From: Chloroflexota bacterium
GTDB taxonomy: Bacteria > Chloroflexota > Anaerolineae > Anaerolineales > Villigracilaceae
Direction: 5' to 3'
Length of the DNA: 39,796 nucleotides
Assembly: GCA_024224815.1 (NCBI GenBank)
Contig: JAAENC010000238.1
Coordinates: forward strand, 1 to 39,796
The position numbers and the translations under genes are program-made. The notes under the pieces are model-generated. The model saw nothing but the letters and a program-made list of their open reading frames with translations, did not search any database and was not told the origin of the DNA. Each line of letters opens with the position of its first letter. Position 1 is the first letter of the stretch. This document shows, in pieces, positions 14,063 through 20,877 of the stretch.

Positions 14063-15223
14063 ATGAAGAAACAAAAAACAGAACGCTTTCTTGGCATTCT
14101 TGCCCTGCTCTCATTCATCGTAGCATGGGTCATCGGCTACCAACTTGAAAACGCCGATATCAATCCATACCTGCATGAAGCCATGCCCACAGCCACCCAC
14201 TTCGAGAAATTGGACGCCATCACCTACGCCGCCTACACCGATGTAGATGCGCAACCTCCTATCGGCTATATCGGCATTGGTGAATCCAACGGCTATGGCG
14301 GACCGCTCAAAATGGCCGTTGCCGTTGATCTCGATGGCACCATCACGGGTATGGCCGTCATCCAGCACCGAGAGACACCCTCCTGGTTTCGGAAAGTCAA
14401 TGAGAACGGATTTATCCAATCCTTCTTCGATAAAAGCTACCAAGACGCCTTCCAACTTGGCGAAGATGTAGACGGCATAACCAGCGCCACATACACATCC
14501 CGCGCCATCGCTGCATCCGCCTTAGAGGGCAGCCGCAGCATCGCCGCCAATCAGCTTGGTTTCGACGTGCCACCCACTCCCAAACCCAAAGTCACCTTCG
14601 GCACGCCAGAGATCGCCCTGATCGCCCTTTTCGGAGTCGGCTATTTCGGGCATCAGCGCAACTTCAAATACAAAAAGCAACTCCGCTGGGCTGGTTTACT
14701 GGTCGGCATGGTCGTGTTGGGCTTTATGTACAATAAACCGCTCACCCTTTCCATGGTCAATCAGGCACTGCTGGGCTTCTGGCCCCAGTGGCAAACCAAC
14801 ATCTACTGGTATCTGATGCTCGGCGGGATCATATTCGTCTTCACCGTCGATAACAAAAATCCCTACTGTCAGTGGTTCTGCCCCTTTGGCGCGGCACAAG
14901 AGTGCATGGGTGCAATCGGTGGAGCAAAAAACTATTCCCCAGGTCGCTATCGCAACACCTTCACCTGGCTGCGGCGCGGCGTTGTCTGGTTTGCCATTCT
15001 CGTCGCCCTGCTCTTCCGCAGCCCCGGCCTGACCAGCTACGAGATCTTCGGCACCCTTTTTGCCCTCGTTGGCTCAAATCCGCAATTCATTCTGCTGGGC
15101 ATCGTCCTCATCGCCTCCCTCTTCATCAAACGCCCCTGGTGCGCCTACCTCTGCCCCATCGACCCCGTAGACAAATTCATTCGCATGGTACGAAAATGGA
15201 TACTCGAAAAAGTAAAGAAATAA
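14063..15223 (+). CDS. rdhC: RdhC/NosR-like FMN-binding, 4Fe-4S membrane protein (copy 2, intact)
   Basis: This 386-residue polytopic flavoprotein is the full-length twin of the truncated gene at 140. Order: membrane helix 1 (9-26), outer FMN-binding domain (40-165) with the motif DGITSATYTS, in which T145 is the probable FMN-linked residue, then five more helices. Two cytoplasmic-side ferredoxin motifs follow: C269-x3-C273-P with C281, and C360-x3-C364-P. In PceC/RdhC proteins FMN is covalently bound, and electron transfer from the quinone pool to RdhA has been proposed. The apbE gene downstream would attach the FMN. The gene follows rdhB after 67 bases with only a weak ribosome site. Alternative names in annotation pipelines are NosR/NirI or 4Fe-4S binding protein; the rdhAB context decides the call. 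Confidence 0.85.
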   Translation: MKKQKTERFLGILALLSFIVAWVIGYQLENADINPYLHEAMPTATHFEKLDAITYAAYTDVDAQPPIGYIGIGESNGYGGPLKMAVAVDLDGTITGMAVIQHRETPSWFRKVNENGFIQSFFDKSYQDAFQLGEDVDGITSATYTSRAIAASALEGSRSIAANQLGFDVPPTPKPKVTFGTPEIALIALFGVGYFGHQRNFKYKKQLRWAGLLVGMVVLGFMYNKPLTLSMVNQALLGFWPQWQTNIYWYLMLGGIIFVFTVDNKNPYCQWFCPFGAAQECMGAIGGAKNYSPGRYRNTFTWLRRGVVWFAILVALLFRSPGLTSYEIFGTLFALVGSNPQFILLGIVLIASLFIKRPWCAYLCPIDPVDKFIRMVRKWILEKVKK

Positions 15224-15309
15224 CCCTGATGGTCTTCGTGCTCATTAGCATGGGGCTGATCCTTATTGAGCTTGCCCAAAATATCATCACCCACTTACTT
15301 GGAAATTAA
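15196..15309 (+). CDS. Small single-pass membrane protein overlapping the rdhC end
   Basis: A 37-residue protein with a charged start (MDTRKSKE) and one helix (about 9-30, LMVFVLISMGLILIEL). It begins inside the last codons of rdhC in another frame and ends four bases before apbE. Copy 1 of the module has a membrane protein at the same position (1195-1422), and that shared placement is the main evidence that it is translated. No family is recognised. Confidence 0.5.
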   Translation: MDTRKSKEITLMVFVLISMGLILIELAQNIITHLLGN

Positions 15310-15313
15310 AGTT

Positions 15314-16309
15314 ATGCCAAAGAAAATCACCCGCAGAGACTTCCTGAAGATCGTTGCCGTTGGCGGAGCCGCAGGTGTAGCATTAAAGCTGGGATTGGAT
15401 TCCCTGCCCGCGGACGAGATCATCAGCAAGAAGCGCCTGCTGATGGGGACAGTGGTCAACATCAAGGCAGTCGGACTTGACCCTGGGCTTGCTGAGGCCG
15501 CAATTAACAGCTGCTTTGCCCGAATGTCTGCCCACGAAAGCGTACTCAGTCGCTTTTTGCCAAACAGCCAGCTCTCGGAACTGAACCAGGTTGGGGGCAC
15601 GCACGATCCGCACCCAGCCCTTTTAACGGTACTTCGTCAATCGCAAGAACTCAGCCAACTCACGGATGGCGCTTTTGACGTCACCATCCATCCTTTACTA
15701 TCACTTTACCAATCCAGCCAAACTCTGCCAGCAGACGATGCCATCCAGCAGGCGCTTGGACTGGTAGATTATCGCAAGCTGAAGTTCGATGAAAACAGCG
15801 CGCATTTCGAACAACCGGGCATGTCCATCACCCTAGATGGCATCGCCAAAGGCTTCATCGTTGATGAAGGCGTGACAGAATTGCAAAACTTCGGTTTCAC
15901 CAACGTGATGGTTGAAGCAGGCGGCGACCTGATGGCGCTGGGTGAAAAATACCCGCAATCCCCCTGGAAGATCGGTTTGCAAACGCCCCGTGCGAAAGCT
16001 GGCAAATTGTTGACAACGCTGAATATCGAAAACCAAGCCCTGGCAACTTCGGGGGACTACCTGCAAGCCTTCAGCCCCGGCTTCTCCAACCACCACATCA
16101 TTGACCCGTGCAGCGGCTACTCATCGCTCGAATTGGCAAGTGTCTCTGTTTTGGCTCCATCAGTCATGCTTGCTGACGGGTTGGCAACATCTGTGATGGT
16201 GATGGGGAAGTCAGGCTTGGATTTGATTGAGCAAATCCCCAATTGCGAAGCCTTTGCTGTAACAAAGAAAGCCACAGTGCTAAAAACATCTGGTTTCAAA
16301 GAAATTTAG
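15314..16309 (+). CDS. apbE: FAD:protein FMN transferase ApbE, Tat-exported (copy 2)
   Basis: This 331-residue paralogue of the enzyme at 1449 transfers FMN from FAD to a Thr/Ser of exported flavoproteins; RdhC just upstream carries the target motif. It has a twin-arginine signal (TRRDFLKIVAVGG), the early GTVV motif, DGIAKGFIVDEG, EAGGDLMALG, ATSGDY and HHIIDPCSG, and a late DGLATSVMVMG. The ATG at 15314 is chosen because the earlier in-frame start at 15266 lies inside the small overlapping gene and would put extra residues ahead of the Tat signal. It lies 10 bases before tatA. Confidence 0.9.
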   Translation: MPKKITRRDFLKIVAVGGAAGVALKLGLDSLPADEIISKKRLLMGTVVNIKAVGLDPGLAEAAINSCFARMSAHESVLSRFLPNSQLSELNQVGGTHDPHPALLTVLRQSQELSQLTDGAFDVTIHPLLSLYQSSQTLPADDAIQQALGLVDYRKLKFDENSAHFEQPGMSITLDGIAKGFIVDEGVTELQNFGFTNVMVEAGGDLMALGEKYPQSPWKIGLQTPRAKAGKLLTTLNIENQALATSGDYLQAFSPGFSNHHIIDPCSGYSSLELASVSVLAPSVMLADGLATSVMVMGKSGLDLIEQIPNCEAFAVTKKATVLKTSGFKEI

Positions 16310-16319
16310 GAGAAAAAAT

Positions 16320-16487
16320 ATGCCCTTTCGAATGGGAACAACTGAACTGATCATTATTTTAACCATCGTCATCTTGCTCTTTGGCGTTGGACGGATCAGC
16401 AAGATCGCTGGCGAACTTGGTAGCGGGATCAAAGCCTTCCGTGAAGGGATCAGCAAGGATGAGAACGAGCCCGCAGAAAAAGTTTAG
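16320..16487 (+). CDS. tatA: Twin-arginine translocase subunit TatA/E (copy 2)
   Basis: This 55-residue TatA is the last gene of the rdh operon. GTTELIIILTIVILLFG (residues 6-22) forms the single membrane helix with the conserved FG hinge. GRISKIAGELGSGIKAFREG is the amphipathic helix, followed by a short acidic tail. TTAGGAG overlaps the apbE stop and precedes the ATG. It closely matches the copy at 2557. RdhA and ApbE of this operon both carry RR signals, so a dedicated TatA in the operon makes sense. Confidence 0.9.
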   Translation: MPFRMGTTELIIILTIVILLFGVGRISKIAGELGSGIKAFREGISKDENEPAEKV

Positions 16488-16571
16488 ATGTTTACTGTAT
16501 AAAATTTGGTAACGACAAGTAACATTTGACTATTGCTCATACCCCTATCGAGAATTGGTTCAGATAAATGC

Positions 16572-16602
16572 AAATGCTCAACATAGATGTTGGGCATTTT
16601 TT
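16572..16602 (+). terminator. Rho-independent terminator of the rdh operon
   Basis: A 13-bp stem with one G-U pair, 16572-16584 and 16587-16599, runs into a T run (up to 16602). It lies 85 bases after tatA. The tip would open into a larger loop (around CATAGATG). Confidence 0.7.
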
Positions 16603-16701
16603 GATCTAAGATCTAATAAGCCTCGACCTCAAAAAGGTAACTCAAGGCTAACTCACGATAAGACAAAGCAAAATATTTGTAATAGGATAGGGAAAATAAA
16701 G

Positions 16702-16733
16702 ACACCTACTCCAAAAATTGAAGGAGCAGGTGT
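16702..16733 (-). terminator. Terminator of the tRNA-Arg gene
   Basis: On the minus strand, ACACCTGCTCC and GGAGTAGGTGT (16723-16733 and 16702-16712) pair over 11 positions with one mismatch, followed by CTTTATTTT. It starts 12 bases after the tRNA 3' end. Confidence 0.65.
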
Positions 16734-16744
16734 ACTTGTGGTTG

Positions 16745-16816
16745 TACCCCCGCTGAGACTCGAACTCAGGCTTCTGGCTCCGGAGGCCAGCGCTCTATCC
16801 ACTGAGCTACGGGGGC
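16745..16816 (-). tRNA. tRNA-Arg, anticodon CCG
   Basis: The minus strand folds into a full cloverleaf: acceptor GCCCCCG with CGGGGGT (first pair G-U), D-stem GCTC/GAGC, anticodon stem CTGGC/GCCAG around the loop CTCCGGA with anticodon CCG, and T-stem CTGAG/CTCAG with loop TTCGAGT. The discriminator base is A and no CCA is encoded. It reads CGG arginine codons. A terminator follows. Confidence 0.93.
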
Positions 16817-16932
16817 GCTTGCGCTGAGCTTGTCGAAGCGTGCGCGATGGCGATTTTACCATGAAAAAATTTCTCTTTTTCGTGATATAGAGTGCTATAT
16901 TCTTACTGAAAATAATAAAGAAAAAGGTCCTT

Positions 16933-17922
16933 TTATACTTGAACCCTGTCTTTTAGGGAGGCTAATTCTGTGCGGTATTTTTCAATGATCTCGACATTGT
17001 TTTTTTCATTACCCATTTTATGGAACTGCTCTTTCTTATGCGCTAGCTCTCCACAAACTTGATAAAAACGCTTGGTTGCTTTATAGCGTCCGTTAAATAA
17101 TGCACGTGTTCGCGCTGATGTTTGTTTCCAGGCTGAAGTTGCAGTGTGATATTGTGCTGCTGTGATCAACTCTAGTGTATATTCTTCCTGAAGATGTTTC
17201 TCGAGTAATTTCCTGTCGCTGGCGACTGCCCATAAAATGAAGAGGAACATGAAAAACCAGCCTGTCCAGTCCAGGAAAGTACCGAAAGCCATCCCCCCAA
17301 TTCCACTCATGATAGATGCCAGCCCATTATGAAAGGCGTGTGTGAACATAGCTACAGAAAAGCCAATCAGCGGCGCGGCGTATTTGATACAACCAGAACG
17401 GGTCATTCGCATGATCGCAAAACCGATCCCCGTAAAGGCTGTGTAAAAGGGATGTTGCCATCCAACCAAAATGACGCGTACGAAAACGAGAAACCAAAGT
17501 CCCTCCCAGCCGCTTTCAAGGTATCCAAGATTATAAATATAGTATGTGTTTTCTGTGGCAGCAAAGCCAAGTGCCGTTATACCCGCGTATACGATACCAT
17601 CCAAAATGGAGTCGAATTCTTTGCGGAAGACCAGGAAAACAATCAGTACCGCGATTCCTTTGAGCGTTTCTTCTACAATCGGGGCGATTACTGAAGCGGT
17701 CGTAATATCTGTTGCTGCCTCTGAGCCGGTAAAGATATAAATGCCCATCCCCAAAACGGTATTGATGATAAATGCACCACCCGCCGCAATCGCTACCCCC
17801 CAAAAGAAAACCGCGCCAAGCAAAATTTTAGGTTCTCGCTCGTAGCGGTCTGTCCAGTAAAGGATATAGGCGAAGAGAAACATCGGGGCAAAACCGAAGA
17901 AGAGCGATACTAGGAAAGGCAT
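16933..17922 (-). CDS. PrsW-family intramembrane metalloprotease
   Basis: This 329-residue polytopic protein carries the PrsW signatures: DRYEREP after the first helices, then APIVEETLKG (the E-E-x-x-K zinc motif), then DGIVYAGITALGFAATEN, and the H-P and H-x-x-x-N motifs in later helices. PrsW of Bacillus starts the cleavage of the anti-sigma factor RsiW; other members act on unknown membrane proteins. The C-terminal part (from about residue 240) is a charged, probably coiled cytoplasmic tail. The ATG at 17922 is preferred because GGAG lies six bases before it; the ATG at 17934 has no such site. It stands alone, downstream of the diguanylate cyclase gene. Confidence 0.88.
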   Translation of the reverse strand: MPFLVSLFFGFAPMFLFAYILYWTDRYEREPKILLGAVFFWGVAIAAGGAFIINTVLGMGIYIFTGSEAATDITTASVIAPIVEETLKGIAVLIVFLVFRKEFDSILDGIVYAGITALGFAATENTYYIYNLGYLESGWEGLWFLVFVRVILVGWQHPFYTAFTGIGFAIMRMTRSGCIKYAAPLIGFSVAMFTHAFHNGLASIMSGIGGMAFGTFLDWTGWFFMFLFILWAVASDRKLLEKHLQEEYTLELITAAQYHTATSAWKQTSARTRALFNGRYKATKRFYQVCGELAHKKEQFHKMGNEKNNVEIIEKYRTELASLKDRVQV

Positions 17923-18042
17923 AATTTTCTCCATAAAGAAACACAGGTAATACAGATGAAAATACTGTCAAAGTGAGATTAGCGTGTAACTCGAGATGCT
18001 TTCTTCTAAGAAAGTGATAGAAAATCTCACAATAGATGCGAA

Positions 18043-19632
18043 TTATAATTGAGCTTGAGTGTTTTTTTGTGTTTCCTCAAGTGCAACTTGATTACGCCCA
18101 CGTGATTTTGCCAAATAAAGAGCGCGATCAGCACGCTCTAGTAAGCTATGAAGGTTAGTATTATGTGTGACATTGCTTTCACTACTGAGACCAATGCTGA
18201 GGGTGATGTGAATTTCTTCGGCTTCCGTGTGATACGCATTATTGTCGGTTGTACAACATAGTCGAAAAGCTGTGATATGGGCGGTATTCAGAGATGCTTG
18301 GGGTAAGATGACAATAAATTCATCACCCCCATACCGGCCAATAATATCGACAGAGCGTAAGGTACTTTGCAAGAAAAAAGAGAAGCGTTTTAGTATTTGG
18401 TCGCCAATGACATGTCCATATGTATCATTGATTTCTTTGAAAAAATCAATATCGATAATCAGTAGCGAGATCGGATGTTTATATCTCTTGGCACGGTCAA
18501 TCTCTTTTTCTCCAAGAGAAAATAAATGACGGCGATTATTGAGATCAGTCAAAGTATCTCTAGATGCCAAACGCTCAATTTCTTGATATAGTTTTTTCTG
18601 TTCAGTAATATCTTGTAATATGAGCAAATAACCAATACATTTATCCTGAAAGTCTCTAAGAGACGACAACTTTCCTTCGAAAAGTCTTTTTCTTTCGTTG
18701 ACTTCAATAGCGAATTCAAACCCCCTATTTTTCTGATCATCTTTTGCTAGCGATGGAGTCGCTGTTGGAAGATAATCTATTAGAGAAGCACCTATTCCTG
18801 TGACTTCTTGATCGGAGGGGAATAGAAGACGGCGTGCAACCGGGTTAATATCGATCATTCGTCCTTCAATGTCAAGAACAATCATGCCTTCTTCCATATT
18901 TTCAATAATAGTATTGCGCGCTATAGGCATAATGTCCAAAAGGCGATGGCGGAATATTCCAATTGCAAGGGAGAGACAAGCAAAAGCAAAAGCCAGAGGT
19001 GAAAAATCTTTTTTGAGCGTGGGAATTAGACGCAGGATATATATGAGATTAAATGTCAATGGAGATACAGCACCCAGAATTATCCACCCCATTTGCTTGC
19101 GATAAAGTATATTTGCTCGAATATATTGGTTGCTAATGATAACTACACCTGTAATAATTAGGCTATAGTTGTAGGCCGCCTGAAGCCAAAACCATGAGCC
19201 ATAAGCGGTTATTCGTAAAACTTGCAAAGTTTGGTTGACTGGTACTACTGAATAATTAAACCAGATTAGACCATGTAAATCATTTGTCTGAACCAGGAAA
19301 AAAGTGATCGTAGGAATAATCCAAAATAGTATAAAGCGAGGGTAAGAAATCCACTTTTCTTTTCCTGTATATTCCAGTGCGAAACCAAGTAAAAATATTG
19401 GTGCGCTAAGAATGAAAAGATAGCTGAGTTTGGCGATTAAAATAGTGGCTTGGGCAGTTGCGGCGGTGAGTTCGAGCGTGCTAGAGAATAACCACCCTGT
19501 AATTGCTAGCAAAGCCAATGATAGCATCCATGCCCCCGACACCAAACGACGGTGCCAAGCATAAACTGCAGTCCATATTGAAATGATGGCCGCGATTGGC
19601 GCTAATATAACGAAAAGAAAATATTGATCCAT
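18043..19632 (-). CDS. Membrane diguanylate cyclase (7TM-PAS-GGDEF)
   Basis: This 529-residue enzyme makes cyclic di-GMP from two GTP. An N-terminal region of about seven membrane helices (residues 1-225) resembles the 7TM sensor module of histidine kinases and diguanylate cyclases. A PAS domain follows (about 235-345, NTIIENMEEGMIVLDIEGRMIDINPVA). The C-terminal GGDEF domain carries the intact active site GGDEF at 435-439 and an inhibition site RSVD five residues before it, so the product should feed back on it. No EAL domain is present. The input signal is unknown. It is followed after about 120 bases by the PrsW gene on the same strand. Confidence 0.9.
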   Translation of the reverse strand: MDQYFLFVILAPIAAIISIWTAVYAWHRRLVSGAWMLSLALLAITGWLFSSTLELTAATAQATILIAKLSYLFILSAPIFLLGFALEYTGKEKWISYPRFILFWIIPTITFFLVQTNDLHGLIWFNYSVVPVNQTLQVLRITAYGSWFWLQAAYNYSLIITGVVIISNQYIRANILYRKQMGWIILGAVSPLTFNLIYILRLIPTLKKDFSPLAFAFACLSLAIGIFRHRLLDIMPIARNTIIENMEEGMIVLDIEGRMIDINPVARRLLFPSDQEVTGIGASLIDYLPTATPSLAKDDQKNRGFEFAIEVNERKRLFEGKLSSLRDFQDKCIGYLLILQDITEQKKLYQEIERLASRDTLTDLNNRRHLFSLGEKEIDRAKRYKHPISLLIIDIDFFKEINDTYGHVIGDQILKRFSFFLQSTLRSVDIIGRYGGDEFIVILPQASLNTAHITAFRLCCTTDNNAYHTEAEEIHITLSIGLSSESNVTHNTNLHSLLERADRALYLAKSRGRNQVALEETQKNTQAQL

Positions 19633-19759
19633 TTTGGATATTTCTTATAGTAGGTTTAAGTAGAGTTTGGACCTTTCAGTGTACAGGTAAATTGCTATAT
19701 CTTCTATAAAGAGCGTTGCTACAAATGAAGGATTGCTCTTCCTTTTCCCCTAAAAAAAA

Positions 19760-20086
19760 CTATTTTGGCGGTAATGTCAACGCAAATTTGATACCTTGCT
19801 CTACCCAATCGGATAGATCGTCATCGCTGGATGTTCCATCTGGGGATACCATCACCCAGCCGCGTATTATGCGACCCGTCGTATCGAAAACGCGCGTGTG
19901 TGGACGCTTGAGTGCTGTTTCGTAATCTTCTATACCTACTCGAACAATAAGGGCGTCGTCCAGAACGCCACAGGCCATATTACCATGTAATAGATAGCCA
20001 ACGCCCCCAAACATTTTCTTTTCAATGATGGGGATAGTCCCGAAAGTTGCGCTGATTCGTTTGGTGAGTTCTTTGTTGTAGGCCAT
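19760..20086 (-). CDS. TfoX N-terminal domain protein
   Basis: This 108-residue protein matches the TfoX/Sxy N-terminal domain: KKMFGGVGYLLHGNMACGVLDDALIVRVG is the typical core (M-F-G-G-x-G, later G). The rest is DTTGRIIRGWVMV with an acidic stretch. TfoX of gamma-proteobacteria promotes competence; stand-alone N-terminal domains elsewhere have no fixed role. The ATG at 20086 has GGAG six bases upstream. The frame extends further upstream, but that part lies in a palindromic repeat (20119-20206) and is not coding. Confidence 0.85.
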   Translation of the reverse strand: MAYNKELTKRISATFGTIPIIEKKMFGGVGYLLHGNMACGVLDDALIVRVGIEDYETALKRPHTRVFDTTGRIIRGWVMVSPDGTSSDDDLSDWVEQGIKFALTLPPK

Positions 20087-20118
20087 TTTTTCTCCGATAG
20101 CGTAGAAAAGATAAATCC

Positions 20119-20206
20119 TGTCATTGCGAGCGGAGTTTACGAAGCGCGGCAATCTCCTTCATCATGTTGGAGATTGCTTCGGCGATAGAGCTGCCTCGCA
20201 ATGACA
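20119..20206. repeat. Palindromic repeat of the TGTCATTGCGAG type (intergenic copy)
   Basis: The 88-bp unit starts TGTCATTGCGAG and ends CTCGCAATGACA, a perfect 12-bp terminal inverted repeat, with inner pairs GGCAATCTCC and GGAGATTGC. It lies between the TfoX-N gene and the DUF2344 gene. A second copy with the same ends and core sits inside the radical SAM gene at 22198-22292. Such units are non-autonomous, mobile-looking (MITE/REP-like) elements. Confidence 0.8.
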
Positions 20207-20211
20207 AAATA

Positions 20212-20877
20212 TTATTTTAGATTTAACGCCTTTCTCTCAACCCGCGCGGCTTCAACGGAGATACCCATTTCGTTTAGTACTTCATCGGGGCGGCCGGTTG
20301 CGCCTTCTTGAGCGGTGAGATGCATGAAAATTTGCTGCGGGGCGATTCTTTTCATCTCCAGGATTAGGGGGCGCAGATCGTAGGTTGGCGGCACAGTGGT
20401 GAAGCGTTTGCGTTTTTTCTTTTTAATGCGCTTTGGCCTGAGAATAGATTCTGCATCCATAAGGGTGGCAAGTTTTTCATCCAGGAGCGAATCGGAGATT
20501 TCATCCAATAGGGTTACTTCGTACTCTGCCGATTTGACCATCGTTTGGAGGGCGGGGCTGCGGAGTTCCACTTCCTGCATATCTGAAATGATGATGCCCT
20601 CGGGGACAGCTTTTTGCAATTTCTTTAAATCCCAAGCGGCATCTTTCTCTATCCAAATATCGAGAACTTCGGCTTGGCTGGAGAAGCCCAGCGCGAGGGC
20701 AGAGGCAAGCTGAATTTTTGGCTGCGGGTGAAAACCCTGGCTATAGACGAGGGGCAAAGCGGCGCGGCGGATGCTGCGCTGCCAAATATGGTGTAGATCG
20801 AGATGACCGATATAGCGCAGTGCGCCCTGTTTGGCAAATTTGATGCGGAGGCGTGTTGCGGGGATGGCTTCGCTCAT
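20212..20877 (-). CDS. TIGR03936-family radical SAM-linked protein (DUF2344)
   Basis: This 221-residue protein has the DUF2344 pattern: LRIKFAKQGALRYIGHLDL near the start, then RRAALPLVYSQGFHPQPKI (a conserved G-F-H-P motif) and a lysine-rich loop. The family nearly always follows or is fused to a radical SAM protein, as here. The function is not known; a link to RNA or ribosome modification has been proposed on context. The ATG shares one base with the stop of the radical SAM gene (TAATG), so translation is coupled. A palindromic repeat lies just past its end. Confidence 0.9.
   Translation of the reverse strand: MSEAIPATRLRIKFAKQGALRYIGHLDLHHIWQRSIRRAALPLVYSQGFHPQPKIQLASALALGFSSQAEVLDIWIEKDAAWDLKKLQKAVPEGIIISDMQEVELRSPALQTMVKSAEYEVTLLDEISDSLLDEKLATLMDAESILRPKRIKKKKRKRFTTVPPTYDLRPLILEMKRIAPQQIFMHLTAQEGATGRPDEVLNEMGISVEAARVERKALNLK

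Noticed and set aside
14872-15195. Upstream part of the frame that ends with the small protein at 15309
   Set aside because: It overlaps the rdhC Fe-S region in another frame and reads as a His/Arg/Pro-rich peptide. Only the last 37 codons, from the ATG at 15196, look like a real protein.
16817-16836. Short GCGCTGAGCTTGTCGAAG-type sequence after the tRNA gene
   Set aside because: It looks like a fragment of a common dispersed repeat, but only one short copy is clear here, so it is not listed as a feature.
20087-20152. Upstream extension of the TfoX-N gene
   Set aside because: These codons come partly from the palindromic repeat and would precede a good ribosome site for the ATG at 20086.
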